A stretch of DNA of 64,000 nucleotides from Oxyruncus cristatus (GCA_013399855.1 VXAY01001955.1:66504-130503), one strand, 5' to 3'; positions 26,357 through 38,053 are shown, counted from the stretch's first letter. The notes: generated by a model from the sequence alone, not told the origin. Program-made: numbers and translations.

Positions 26357-27812
26357 CTCTCTGTTGCAGAATTGAAAACAGATAAAAACTAGCAACTTGC
26401 ATATGAAATCATGAAATTGCTTCAGTAAACTTGAATAAATATGAGATTAAGTGAAAGTAGGAGCTAAACTGTAAGTTTTGGAGTCAGACATTCAATGAGG
26501 TTAGAAAAAAATAACAAGAAGAATTGTTTCAAAATTGCTTCACAGAAATAAATATTTTCCTGTGAGGATTTTAAATAGATAACAAGCTAATTAATAAAGT
26601 TAATAAAAATATTTCTCTTTTTTATATTTTATTTTACATTTCTATATGTAAAATGCCAAATTACTTTACACTATACAGTTGATAGCTGAACCTCAATTCA
26701 ATCTCCTCTGACTTATAACAGAGCTCTGGCTTACTACATTCTTTAAAACTGATTTAAAACTGCTCTTAACTGTCTCTTACCAAAACATCAAAATTCTAAC
26801 TGCAGCAGAAATTTAAACAGGGGTCTATGTGTACACTCTGCATACAGATTGTAAACAGTTTTTATAAATATTTAGGGGTTTTGTCTCTGTGGTGGACTGG
26901 AACTGGTCCAGTCCTGCCTAAAGCTTGGACTTACCGCCAATATTGCTGCATCCTGAAATGGTATGTTCATCTCAAAGCATTCGCAATCACCTTCTTTTTC
27001 CACTCTAGTTGTTTTTCTCTGAAGCATCATCACCATAATGCATTTTAGTGACATTTATGTCCTTCTTTCTTTTCTCTTGCACTCCCTTCCAATACTCTTA
27101 GAGTGTACTCTAAGACTCAATTGAAAAAGGCCGTAACCACATTAATGGTACTCAGGAACAGACATTGTGTTCCCAGCAGTACAGTGACAAGTATACTTAT
27201 CAACTTCTTGCATAAAAGCTCTGTCATAGGGATGCGTCATCTGTACAAAGTGTTCTTTTTGGATAGGTGATTCAAGCCTAGAAGCAGCACATAATGAACA
27301 GGCATGTAGTTAAAAAAACTAAAGACTGTGGATGTTACCTTCTGAATGACAGGTCAGTGCTGGAATAAAACTTTTTTTTAAGTTAGTATATAGATGGTAA
27401 CACTAGGGACTTGACTCAGCTGACTAACTCAAATAAACCACTGAGCCCCAGATACCCATGTTTGGCAGATGAAAAAAAAAATTCTAAAAGTGAATGTTTG
27501 GTATTTAAATTTTCAGTCTGCATTTTCTTCCAGGAATTTAGCGTTATCATCTTCAAGAACCGGTTGTTAGAGGCAACAACAATGTTGTTGTCTTTAACAT
27601 TTATTTGTTCTTTATTCGACCTATAATTTCAAAGTTTATAGTTTTATAAACTTTATAAACTTTTCTTCTATCTATTTTTTCGATTTCATCTTTTATTAAA
27701 AAAAATAAAAAAAGGTGAAAAGTTGAAATGGATATAATGCTACAAGAGCCAGCACTTTAAAAAAAACAGTCAATAATTTGAAGTGGGACAGGGCAAAGTA
27801 AATTTTGGAGGC
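26357..27812. other. Non-coding AT-rich stretch
   Basis: No gene or transposon recognised. A hairpin-forming AT sequence at 27632-27664 is listed separately. Confidence 0.5.
27632..27664. repeat. AT-rich inverted plus direct repeat
   Basis: The arm aaagtttata (27632-27641) is followed by two overlapping copies of its reverse complement tataaacttt (27646-27655 and 27655-27664). It can form alternative hairpins with 4-nt or 13-nt loops. Probably a replication-slippage product in AT-rich DNA. Confidence 0.7.
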
Positions 27813-28557
27813 TGTCATGGGTGGGATTGGAAGTTTCAAAAGTTTATTAGAAAAGCCCTTCTGATGAGTCATGAGGTGCACTAAGGATCCCCTTGCACAG
27901 AATCCAGTTGAAGCTGAATCCAATTGCAGCTGAATCCAATCTTAGCTCCAGACTGTCCACAGTTTAAGTGTGAGGAATTATAGAGGTGTGATCGAATCTT
28001 CATAAAACTGTCTTGCTGGGTTAGAGATGGCAAATTAGATCTACTTACATAAAATGAATTATTTATTATGACAAATAATTAGACAAAAAGATTTTAATCA
28101 GAATTATTTATTACACAGTATAGAAGCTTAAACTATTAGTATAGTATGATATAGTGTAGTGCACTATATCAAAGCAGTTATATTAAAGCAACAATATTAA
28201 AGCTATCAAAAGAGAAAGAAACAGTTACTAAGTAGAGATTGATGTAACTTACCCATACCTACGACCATGGGCATATATCTTTCATTCAGCCTCAAGGAGT
28301 AACCTTGAGAGGCATCTCCCTTGAGGGAGATCTCCATACACACTCCAAGAAAGGATATGTTGGAAGAAACTACTGGATGAAAGTGGACTGGATTTTTATA
28401 GTGTAAAGTGACTGACTGCCAGTCATATGTCATATCTCAGTCATATCTCCACATTAGTCTCCAGTGCTGTGTCAGTTTATCTGCCAAATCTTTGCCTCAC
28501 TATCAAGATATTAATTTTAGGGTTGATGTGTCAGACTGGTTTTAGCATAATTCAACA
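27813..28557 (-). mobile_element. Probable solo retroviral LTR
   Basis: Composition and landmarks fit a bird endogenous-retrovirus LTR read on the minus strand. It would start TGTTGAATT (right end on the plus strand) and finish ATGACA (left end), giving TG...CA termini. The segment 28250-28440, with paired 'ccttgagaggcatctccctt' and 'gagggagatctcc' blocks, resembles a widespread bird LTR. I found no clear target-site duplication, so both boundaries are tentative. No gag, pol or env is adjacent. Confidence 0.5.
28148..28170. repeat. Perfect 9-bp inverted repeat
   Basis: gatatagtg and cactatatc flank a 5-nt loop (tagtg). It sits in the middle of the probable LTR at 27.8-28.6 kb. It may be part of the LTR's own structure. 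Confidence 0.7.
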
Positions 28558-29384
28558 CAAAAAGCAGTATGATATACCCTCTCTCTGTCCACCACTGTAG
28601 CCTTGGAAACAGGGCAGTTTGAGTTGCTTGACCAAATTCCCAGGGCAAAGTATCCTGCTACAGACGCTTGTGCTTCACAGAGGAGCTGCCTCTCTGCGTA
28701 CGTTGCTTGTAAAGACATGTTAAATGCCCCATTTTAGACAGCAAAAACTTTTTGAGTTATATCACATCCACTCACACCCAGATCTATACCTGCTTGACTC
28801 AGTCACAGAATCTTTCAGGCTACTGTTATGCTGGGGTTTTTTTCTTTCTTTTTGAAAATTTTAAAAAAATATTTAATAAAAGGCATAAAATTTTCAAAAC
28901 ACTTAGATGACTGCATAAGTTTTCTGACATTTAGAGAGCCATGGGTCTTTAATGCTTCCAATTCTTCGTCCACTCAACAGATACTGCAGAAAGTGTTTTT
29001 CTACTTCAAGCTTTCTTTCCATTGCCCCTCTCTAAAATGGGAAGCCTGTTCCTGTGTTGGTATCTCTCTTACTGCTCCTTTGTTATTTGATAAACCTAAA
29101 AACTCAAGACCAAACCAAACAAAAAAATGCAACTAGCTGTATAGTTAATAATTACAAACAAAAACATTTTACAGTTTTTATTGACTACTTAACAATAAAG
29201 ACCTTCTGTACATTAGCTGACATAATGGTTATTGTGTTAACATCTATGTAGGGAAAGAATTATTTCATGCAATTTTGAGTCTATTCACTTTGAGATTCAA
29301 CAACAACAATGTCATAAATGCATTATTGCATGCTGGTTTTTAATGAATTTTGATGTCTATGGTTGTGTCAATTTCAGCAAAGAA
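28558..29384. other. Non-coding stretch
   Basis: No exon or named repeat. The first 250 bp (to about 28810) are GC-richer and may belong to the preceding LTR or its internal region, but nothing diagnostic is visible. Confidence 0.45.
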
Positions 29385-30400
29385 TCACAGAATCACAGAA
29401 TGGGCAAGACTGGAAAGGACTATAGTGGGTCATCTGATCTAACCTCCCTGCTCAAGCAGGGTCATCCTATAGTACATGGCACAGGATTGCATTCAGACAG
29501 TTCTTGATTATCTCCATTGAGGGACACTCATAACCTCTCTGAGCAACCTGTTCCAATGTGTGGTCACTCACACAGTAAAAAGACATTCTTCCTTTTCTTG
29601 TGAGGCGTATTCAGGTGTAACTTCCCGTGCATCACTTTCTCTCCATTGCCTCTTGTTCTATTGCTCAGAACTACCAAGAAGAGCCTGACTGCATCCTCTC
29701 AACACCCTCCCTTCAGATACTATAGACATTGTTGAGGTCCACTCTCTGAGGCTCAACAGGCCCAATTCTCACAGCCTATACTCGTAAGAGGTGCTCCAAT
29801 ACATTAATCATATCTGTTGCCCTTCACTGGATGCCTTCAGGGTCTCCATGTCTCATTTGTGCTGAGGAGCCCAGAACTGGACACAGCACTCCAAACATGA
29901 CCTCACAGGGCTAAGAAGAGGGTCAGGATCACCTCCTGTGCCCTGCTGGCAATGTTCTTCCTAATGCACCCCAGGATACCATTGGTCTTCTTGGCTACAA
30001 GGGAACACTGCTGGCTTGTGGACTCCTAGGTCCTTCTCCACAGAGCTGCAGTTCTCAATATATGTCACTGTCCATTAATCCAGTCCACACTTCCTTTGTT
30101 TGCCTAAGAAGATGTTGTGAGAGACAGTGTTGAAAACCTTGCTAAATTCAGGGTAGAAAATACCCACTGCTCTCTCCTCGTCCATCCATGTAGTTGTTTC
30201 ACTGTAGAAGGCAATCAGGTTAGTCAAGCATGATTTACCTTTAGCCAACCCATGCTGTCTACTCCTGATCACCTTTTTGTTATCCATGTGGAAAGGCACG
30301 GACTCCAGAATTGAGGCACTCTAACACCTTTCCAGGGATTGAGATGACTGGTAGTTCTCTGTGTACTCCTTGACCTTTTTGAAAACTATGGCGGCACTTG
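29385..30400 (-). mobile_element. CR1 LINE, old copy interrupted by a younger CR1
   Basis: The plus strand begins with two reversed octamers (aatcacagaatcacagaatg) and the 'ctggaaaggac' box, then runs through the reverse complement of the ORF2 C-terminus. At 30299-30075 is a minus-strand RT piece with HGLAKGKSCLTNLIAFY followed by an FSKVFNTV form of the first catalytic palm block. It stops near 30400, where a plus-strand CR1 begins. Many substitutions and frameshifts show it is old. Confidence 0.92.
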
Positions 30401-30424
30401 CTTTCTTTCACTCCTCAAGCGCCT

Positions 30425-31336
30425 CTCCTGATCGCTACAATCAGGGGGAGTGTCAATCTGCTGGAGGCTAGGAGGACTCTGCAGAGGGGCCTGGACAGGA
30501 TGGAGCGATGGGCTGAATTCAATGGTATGATGTTCAACAAGGCCAAGTGCCGGGTCCTGCACTTTGGCCACAACAACCCCCTGCAGCGCTACAGGCTGGG
30601 CACAGAGTGGCTGGAGAGCAGCCAGGCAGAAAGGGACCTGGAGTTCGGATTGACAGGAAGCTGAACATGAGCCAGCAGTGTGCCCAGGTGGCCAAGAAGG
30701 CCAATGGCATCCTGGCCTGGATCAGGAACAGTGTGGCCAGCAGGAACAGGGAAGGGATTCTGCCCCTGTACTCAGCCCTGGTGAGCCCACACCTGGAGTG
30801 CTGTGTCCAGTTCTGGGCCCCTCAGTTCAGGAAGGACATTGAGGTGCTGGAGCATGTCCAAAGAAGGGCAATGAGGCTGGTGAAGGGAATGGAGCACAAG
30901 GGAATGGAGCACAAGTCCTATGAATCCTATGAGAAGTGGCTGAGGGGGCTGAGGGAGCTGAGGGAGTTGTTCACCTTGGAGAAGAGAAGGCTCAGAGGAG
31001 ACCTCATCACTCTCTAAAACTACCTGAAAGGAGGTTTTAGGCAGGTGGGGCTTGGTCTCTTCTCCCAGGCAACCAGCAGGAACAAGTGGGCACAGTCTTA
31101 AGCTGTGCCAGAGGCAGTTTACATTGGACATTAGGAAGAAATTCTTTACAGGGCGGGCGATCAGACATTGGAATGGGCTGCCCAGAGAGGTGGTGGATTC
31201 ACCATGCCTGAAGGTATTTAAGAAGAGATTGAATGTGGCACTTAGTGCCATGGTCTAATAGCCAAGGTGGTGTTAGGTCAAAGATTGGACTTGATGATCT
31301 CAGAGGTCTTTTCCAACCTCGTTGATTCTGTGATTC
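30425..31336 (+). mobile_element. CR1 LINE, relatively young GC-rich copy
   Basis: Plus-strand CR1 ORF2 from just after the RT palm to the 3' end. Blocks seen are [15 protein letters not shown] (about 30480-30524), [35 protein letters not shown] (about 30661-30720), an [12 protein letters not shown] block (ending 31015), and HWNGLPREVVDSP. It has only a few frame breaks and much higher GC than the other CR1s here. The octamers attctgtgattctgtg end it at 31340, overlapping the start of an LTR. It was inserted in opposite orientation next to or into the older CR1 on its left. Confidence 0.93.
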
Positions 31337-31873
31337 TGTGAAGTTTAAAGGGTAGCATACAACCAAAATAAAGCGTTCCACAAAGTATTGACTTAGCACA
31401 TGCTAACCCACACAATTTAGCAAAATCCAGCCTGTCCGGTCCTAAGTTACCCAAAATATTAAGAAAAGGGATTAGGAGAAGTAAAGAAAGAGAGAGAAAA
31501 AGAGAAATATAGCTACGACTCCTAGATCCAGCATAGGTCAAGCTATAAGGGTCTAAAAGATGGAGAGTTCGAAAAAGCATGGGGCGTACATGTTGCTGTT
31601 TTTATGTGCTTTGGCCCCCCTGTGGCCACACCCCCTGCCCCCAGGTGGGACTGCCAGTGTGCCAGCCAATATGAGACTGGGTCAGGGGCTCTGATGTGTG
31701 GTGTGGGCAGTTTTTGACCGACAGCTTCTGTGAGGTTGCCCAAAGAAGCTTGCAGGGGCTGGTGCGTGGGACTGGGTACAGTCCGTGAAATTTGACCCAT
31801 CACTTCCCTGCCCACACACACACACTTGAGTTGGTCCAAGCCAATAATTTATGTAATAATCCAGTGTCTCACA
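31337..31873 (-). mobile_element. Solo retroviral LTR (same family as 60781-61303)
   Basis: Read on the minus strand it starts TGTGAGACACTGG and ends AAACTTCACA, with 5-bp inverted termini TGTGA/TCACA. A TATA-like ATAAAAA lies at about 31599-31605 (minus) after a GC-rich U3. A CA microsatellite (cacacacacaca) lies at 31813-31826. A second copy, about 80% identical by eye and in the same orientation, lies at 60781-61303. The 3' end abuts or overlaps the octamer tail of the CR1. No internal retroviral genes are present. Confidence 0.72.
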
Positions 31874-31899
31874 CCATGCATCCCAAATCATTAGATATA

Positions 31900-32360
31900 T
31901 GAATACATGAGGTGCTGGAGCACGTCCAGAAAAGAGCAACAGAGCTGGTGAAGGGGCTGGAACACAAATATTATGAGTAGCAGCTGAGGGAGATAAGGGT
32001 GTTCAACTTGCAGAAAAGAAGGCTCAGGAGGGACCCTATTGCTCTCTATAACTACATGAAAGGGGGTTGGAATGTGATGGGGGTCAGTCTCTTCTCCAAG
32101 GTAACAAGTGACCAGAGGAATGGCCTCAAGTTGAGTGGAGGTTTAGATTGAATATTGTGAAAAATTCTTCACACAGATGGTTGCCAAACATTGCAAGGAG
32201 TTGCCAAGGGAAGTGGTTGAGTCACCACAGCTGGAGTTAAAAAAACATGTAGATGTGGCACCAAAGTACCTGGTTTAGTGGTCAACTTGACAAGGCTGGG
32301 TTAATGGTTGGACTGAATTATCTTAAAGCTCTTTTCCAACCTAAAGGATTCTATGATTCT
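31900..32360 (+). mobile_element. CR1 LINE 3' fragment
   Basis: It starts inside the ORF2 C-terminal region (aggtgctggagcacgtccag) and runs to the 3' UTR with 'cttttccaacctaaagg' and one octamer (attctatgattct). It is frameshifted and lacks an open frame. It repeats the portion already present at about 30840-31336, so it is a separate insertion and not a continuation of that CR1. Confidence 0.9.
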
Positions 32361-33420
32361 AATATACTTTTACATGTAACAGGCATCAAGGGCCACCAAG
32401 ACGCACAAAGATTTGCACGTAAAGTAAATCTACAGGTGGAAAATAGAGCATAGGAATCCTTTCATACAAAGAAACATTTGACCAAGTCATTCCCTAGTTA
32501 GCAAAGCTGTGGTATTCTTGTATGCAAATGTGCTTAGAGGATACAGATATACAACTGTAGGTCTTTGTACATAATTGCCATTGAAATCTGCTCTATATAA
32601 ATTGATGCAAGTACAGACATCAGAGAACACAATCTAGAGCAAATCTCAAATCTCTTAAGAATACTTAGGAAAAGTAATACATTTTAATAACTTCTTTGAA
32701 ACCATATAGGGTGATACATTGTAATGTATTACCTTGATTTCCATTTTAAACTTCTGCAAGAGTTCCTTGGGATGGTGACTCTGTCTCCTTAGAGCAAGTT
32801 GCAGGGTCTTCTGTGGAGTTCCGATAATTATATAGTTACATATAATCAACATTTAACTCAGTAAATCTTGTAAATTAGAAATAGCCATTCTCTCAAACAC
32901 ATCCACATTCTTTTCCCTGACTAAAAAACCCCAAAGAACAACCAGGTTTTTTGTTGCAGAATCATAGAAAAAGCAAAACAAATATTTGAAGAAAGGGTTT
33001 CTACTATCCCCTTAGAAAAGCACAGTATATTAAATTTATGCAATGAATAATTTTAAGTCTCCTTAAAAAGGTCTTATTTCCTTCTGAATTCTGCATTTGT
33101 TACTGCAATCAGTGCATGGCTGCCAAATCTGGGGAGATTCTGTGCACATCTATCTTGAACACACACTGAGACATTTAGGCACAATATACAAAAGATATCT
33201 ATTTCCAAAACAATAAAGATACTAAAGAAAAATTAACAGTGGGGTATAAATTTGGAACCATATGTTTACAAGCCATGACTCAGTATTAGAATTCATTTGT
33301 AATTCACTACAATGCATATAATGGAAGATATGTCATGGGAAACATGGCATGGCAGCAACATGTGTCTTTTGCTGATGTACTATTGTTTCTTGCATTCAAA
33401 AGTAAATTGGTTGAGGATAG
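32361..33420. other. Stretch 3' of the coiled-coil gene's stop codon
   Basis: This follows the TAA of the minus-strand gene and would hold its 3' UTR. No AATAAA in the right orientation was found close by; an ATTAAA on the minus strand at 32683-32688 is the nearest variant. It also contains an exon-like segment (32733-32810), listed separately. Confidence 0.4.
32733..32810 (-). other. Exon-like segment, possible further exon
   Basis: 78 bp (26 codons, open, phase 0 to 0) with a CCACAG acceptor and an ATCAAG|GTAATA donor on the minus strand. The encoded peptide is hydrophilic and helical (it contains LQLALRRQSHHPKELLQKF). It cannot be joined in frame to the upstream exon through that exon's best internal donor (phase 1). 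So it is either part of an alternative 3' end with an unseen intermediate exon, or chance. Confidence 0.3.
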
Positions 33421-33607
33421 TTAGGCTTCTGTGAATTGACAAGAGGATTTCTCACCCGTCCAGGCTACATAAAGACAATTCCTTTTAATCCAGGTCGGGA
33501 TTTCCCCCGTCTGGATACAATCAAAAACAATTTTCTCTGTTTCAACATATTCTAAATCAGACTTTGCTTTCCCAATATTTCTGAAAAGCTTCCGTGGGAG
33601 GTGTATC
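33421..33607 (-). CDS. Coiled-coil gene, exon 13 (terminal, with stop)
   Basis: Residues 483-544. The acceptor is preceded by an almost pure pyrimidine tract (the T/C run at 33613-33645 read on the minus strand), then AATGATAG|G. Codon 483 (Arg) is completed from the AG of exon 12. The exon encodes IHLPRKLFRNIGKAKSDLEY and ends SSCQFTEA-stop. A good internal donor (ACGG|GTGAGA, exon edge 33456) lies before the stop, so an alternative or longer 3' structure is possible. Confidence 0.75.
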
Positions 33608-34000
33608 CTATCATTAAAAAAGAAAAAAAAGAAAAAAAAAAAAGAGAGAAGTTTGTAGGGAACTTCCTGTAGAAAGAATAGGAAGATGTTGATGTTGCAG
33701 TACAAGGCTGCCAAATAAGCTTATTTCAGCATATTTTATAATACAGTGCATGAAACTTGCATAAGCCAGTTAAGCTGAAATGTTTTACTGCTTTTTATGG
33801 TGTTTCTAAGCTACTTGATTTTTTTGGTAATATAAATGTAGGTTCTACTTTGATATTTTTCCCCCCATAACTACACATGGAAGTTATAATAGCAGCCTTC
33901 AAAACATACTTTCTCCTTGTGAAAATAGATCATTTTTCTATCTTATTTCATTATTTTTCTATATTTTTTCTACCTTTATTTTATTAAATATTCAGTATAC

Positions 34001-34167
34001 CTTCTGTCATCCATAGGTTCATTTCCATAGAGTACTTCATAGGATAAAATGTCAGCCTGAGCTTTATTAAAGGCTTCTTTCCGATCTGGTCTTTCATCGT
34101 CGTTCTTCCTGATAAGCTGACTGATGTATTGTTGTGCCCCAGGGACATCACAATATATGCTGTGAAC
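34001..34167 (-). CDS. Coiled-coil gene, exon 12
   Basis: Residues 428-483, phase 0 in and phase 2 out. The acceptor is CCATGGTAG|GTT, with a modest pyrimidine tract. An alternative CACAG 9 nt inside would break the frame. The donor is AGAAG|GTATAC. The peptide includes AQQYISQLIRKNDDERPDRK and ends YGNEPMDDR. Confidence 0.8.
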
Positions 34168-34558
34168 CTACCATGGATCAAAAATTAGATCACACTTCCT
34201 GTAAAGCTGGTGCATCTGTTTGCAATTCATGCAGTTCACATAAGTGAAAGCATAGAAAAACACGTTTTTTTCCCATGATGCCATTCTCATGCTTCACTAA
34301 TTTATCTTTTAGAATAATGCCAATTAATGAGTGTTCAAGTTGGTCTAATCAATTTTCTGTAGGCTGACTTTCAGTGGGTACTTATCATTCTTTAATTCCA
34401 TGTGTTATTCTGAAAATCTATCCTGTAAATTGATGTACACTAAATAATATTTTGCAATTTTAAAAACAATAATAAACGAAACCGCACTTTTTTCCTCACT
34501 GAACTGTACAGAAAACCCATCAAATAAATTTTCATCTTTGCAGAAACTGTGTTCTTAC

Positions 34559-34762
34559 CTTCTTGACAAGAGATTTCAAGAAGACTAGCAAGGTCATTTG
34601 AGGTTTCATTGCTTTGTTAAATCTTCTTTCACTTTGTAGGAGCTCAGTGACTTCTCTCTCTCGTTTCTGCAAAGATTCTTGTATCTTTTGAAGGATGCTT
34701 TGTCCCTGCCAAAGATACTCCTTTTCCATTGCCCATTCAATCTTCTCTTCTTCATTAGCTAA
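34559..34762 (-). CDS. Coiled-coil gene, exon 11
   Basis: Residues 360-427; 204 bp, exactly 68 codons, phase 0 on both sides. The acceptor is TTGCCTCCAG|TTA and the donor AAGAAG|GTAAGA, both strong. The charged helical peptide (KIEWAMEKEYLW, then SLQKREREVTELLQSERRF) is the best coiled-coil segment after exons 6-8. It is followed by a more hydrophobic MTLLVFLKSLVKK. Confidence 0.88.
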
Positions 34763-35235
34763 CTGGAGGCAACAAAGATGACTCTTATACATTAAGCCAG
34801 GATCTAGATGTTCAATGTTTTCATATGAAATTACCAAGATTTTAATGAGCAAGGTAGAGCAAAAATGGATAAAAGCAGAAGAAACAGTGAATATGAAGAT
34901 CTGTTTGGTTCCAACATTCAGAATACAGTTTTTATAATTCAAAGAAGTAGATATTTAAAAGATTTTTGTAGCAACATTTTCTCCTATCAAATATTATAAT
35001 GAGAACAGAACACTCAAAGTGATTCCCGAACCAATGAATTGATTTCATTACTGTGATATTTTAATCATTCATCAAAAATTTATCATTCTCCAGCTATGTA
35101 TATACTTGCACACAATTTTTACTATCAGTTAGTTCCATGGTTTACTTCAGCGTTTATTACAGTCAGCCTGATTACCTTTGAAATACCTGCAATAATCCCA
35201 TAAACAACCAATAACATTTCCATTTTTGTGCTCAC

Positions 35236-35381
35236 TTGTTCTGTTTTTAGTAGTAAAACCTCCGACATATCTGATTTTTCTCCTGCCTTTTCAGACTTTG
35301 GCTGAAGAATTTTTATCTGGAAATTCATGAGATCACACAATCTTTCCACATGTAGACTGATGTTGTGGAGCTCCTGCAAAG
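35236..35381 (-). CDS. Coiled-coil gene, exon 10
   Basis: Residues 311-359; phase 1 in, phase 0 out. The acceptor AATGCAG|CT keeps frame after exon 9 (codon A+CT = Thr). A second CAG 8 nt downstream would not, given exon 9. The donor is GAACAA|GTGAGC. Helical peptide with LHNISLHVERLCDLMNFQIK and a Lys/Glu/Ser-rich loop. Confidence 0.85.
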
Positions 35382-35792
35382 CTGCATTGAAAACAACAGA
35401 AAACCAGGTAGGAACAACTTAAGCATTTCTAATCTTTATTTTCCACAATACTGTCTATGCCAAATGATCTCCCTTTAGAAGTCAAGAATTTATCATGATC
35501 TAATATTTCTAATAATCAATAATTCATTTCAATTTATTAAAACTCAAAGATTTATAAAGGGGTCATGCTTTGTTTTGGTTTAAGTTTTTAAAGAGAAGAC
35601 TTAAAGTGCTAAAATAAACCTAGTGAGAAATGATGCTGACTGTAATAAGACAGTAGTGCTAAGGAGTTTGAATTCATGACAGACATTATGCTTTTATTAT
35701 TCCATCTGCACACAGAATTGACTTGAGCTGAGAAGCAGTAAAAAGCAAACAGGACAGAAATCAAGAAACTGCATCTGAAATACAAAACTCAC

Positions 35793-35853
35793 TCAGTGTA
35801 TGTTGGGTATAAAGATAATCTAGGGTTTTACACAAATTTTCTAGAATCCAGAC
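35793..35853 (-). CDS. Coiled-coil gene, exon 9 (61 bp)
   Basis: Residues 291-311; phase 0 in, phase 1 out. The acceptor is GCCTTACAG|GTC and the donor ACTGA|GTGAGT, a near-consensus site. The peptide is VWILENLCKTLDYLYTQHTL. The exon is too short to stand out as an open frame. It is supported by two good splice sites and by fixing the phase of exon 10. Confidence 0.8.
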
Positions 35854-36718
35854 CTGTAAGGCAAGAAAAGAAGAGCAGGAAATCAATGCTCTATCCTTTT
35901 TCATTATATTTCTTTGGGGAGAACAGTCAACAATAGGAAAATAATGCTGTTGCCACTTATAGGTACAATGTACACAAATGGGCGATTGAGCAGTAATTGG
36001 CTGTTACTTGAAAACATTGAAATAAACCAGAGACTGCTCAGACTCCAGTCTTTTCACAAGCACATAAACCAAGTTGTCCTATGCTTATACTTTCTAAAGC
36101 ATTTGTCCATGTTACTGGAATAATAATAATAGATACAAAAACAATGGATACTCCTGAAACAGTTGAATAACAAAAGCCTTTGGAAGCATTCCTAAGACGG
36201 CCCTGAAGAAAGGTTGTGTGCACCAAATCTTTCCAGCATTATTCCTTCTTCCTACCAGCCTTAGAATATTGTATCCTCATCACTTAGTTCTCTTTATGAC
36301 AATACTATTGTTACATTTCCTTGATCTGTAATAATTAGGTCAATTGACTTGTAAACCCCACAATTTTTCACAGTTCATCAATAAGGCACAGTAGACATGG
36401 GTCCAAGTGTTTGAAAAGGAAACTAACGCTTTAATTTTAAATACTGTTGCCATGCAAAGCTGAAACAGAAGGTGGAGCCACACTGTTTGAAAAAGAAACC
36501 AAAAAACTTGCCTGAGATCTTGACTCAGAAATCCTACAGAAGTCTGCATGCAGTTTCAGAAACTCAAAAGAGAATCTGGTTCACAGACTCACCGCCCCCA
36601 CCATCCCTCACCACAAAGTTGGGTAGGATCTCTCTGAATATGTGTCTTGGAGCAGTACAATGCAAATTGGCTGTAACAAAGTGATGTTGATGATTACAGG
36701 AAGACTTGATCATATTGG

Positions 36719-37338
36719 TGAAGCGAAGTAAAGCTTCAGAGGGCTAATCAAAACATCTTGTACTAAGAAGACCCCCTCCATATCTATCATATCTATCCTG
36801 TACAAAGGAGATCTTGTTCTGTTCAGCTCAGCGGACCCAAACTCACAGAAGAACGTTAGAAAACTACACAAAGGGCCTAAAGGTAATAAATTAAGGCAAA
36901 GTAAGCTAGGGTAGACATCTGAATAGGTAAAATAGGCCTGAAGCCAGGGCTTTCTCCAAGCTTCAGTGACTGGGGCAAAGACAATGGAAATTTAGAGAGG
37001 TCATAGAGAGGAAGACTACAGGGACCCCAGACTCAGCGATGAAGTAACAGGATGTACCACCAAATTATTCCCTAAAATGAAGACCACGCCCCAGACTCCG
37101 CTCTAACTCCACCTGCTATGAATATTGTAATCTAATAATGTAATAGTATGAATATGTATGTAAAGATGTTGTAATCATCTTCAAAATTTGTATAAATTAC
37201 CTGCTTTTACACTGACCACTTCGAAGCTCTTTGTCCAGCGTGAGCTGGGGGCTTCCCGCGATCGCGAATAAATACCTTGCTGTTTAAGGACATAAAATTC
37301 TGTCTCTAAGCAGTCTGTATCGGCCTTTTTGGGCTTCA
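36719..37338 (+). mobile_element. Solo retroviral LTR with target-site duplication
   Basis: 620 bp, termini TGAAGC...GCTTCA (6-bp inverted repeat), flanked on both sides by the direct repeat TTGG. A TATA box (TATAAA, 37191-37196) and a polyadenylation signal (AATAAA, 37267-37272) are in the right order for a plus-strand LTR. The end (ggcctttttgggcttca) is typical of bird LTRs. It lies in the intron between exons 8 and 9 and is antisense to the host gene. The 4-bp duplication would fit a gammaretrovirus-like (ERV1) element, but the class is inferred. There are no internal genes, so it is a solo LTR left by recombination. Confidence 0.82.
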
Positions 37339-37960
37339 TTGGACAGAATAGAACATTAGGCAGAAAATAACAAATATCAGACCATGCTTACACATGCTAT
37401 CAATGAAAAAAAATTTTCTTTTTTTACACCTATAAAGTCATCTCAAATCTTTGGTAAACTGAAGTTGCATTATTACAGAAAAATTTGGAAAACCTGAGGA
37501 ACTTCAAGTAGTTTTCCCTGGGAACTTCCAAATGAGGTAGTATTGCTGCTGTGTCAGCCAGGTGAATTGTAGTATTGCAATAGCTTAGATAATGAGATGT
37601 TGATTTTTAATGCTAACTGCTAAATAAAAAAGAACAAATGTGCTGTACTGCAATTTAAGAAATCTTCAAAAAGACATGAAACGTGAAACAAGAGAAAAAA
37701 TGACAGTCTAGTAGTTTTTAGTGAAAAAATAATATAGTAATACAAAAAGGTGTATGTCAGCTTCATTTTTATATAAAGGGCAAAAAACTAGATGGATTCC
37801 CTGAAAAAAAAAAAAAGAAGGCAAGTACATAGCAGTTCAATCTTGGCTGATTCAGATGTAGATATTTAAAGGCAGACAGGCAGGCAAACAGCACACAGTG
37901 GATGTGGTAACAAGAACTCTGTCAGACACCAAAAAGAAAACACAAACTTGCTTTGTTCAC

Positions 37961-38053
37961 CTTTTCCTCTTCCCAGTTCTCTGTTTGGTGTTTCATTTGG
38001 TGAAGAAGATCTTCATTCTCCTGGATCAGTTGTTTGTTTCTTTCTCTCAGGCT
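37961..38053 (-). CDS. Coiled-coil gene, exon 8
   Basis: Residues 260-290; 93 bp, phase 0 on both sides. The acceptor is CTATCTTCAG|AGC and the donor GAAAAG|GTGAAC. The peptide has a clear heptad pattern (SLRERNKQLIQENEDLLHQM), so this is coiled coil. Confidence 0.88.
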
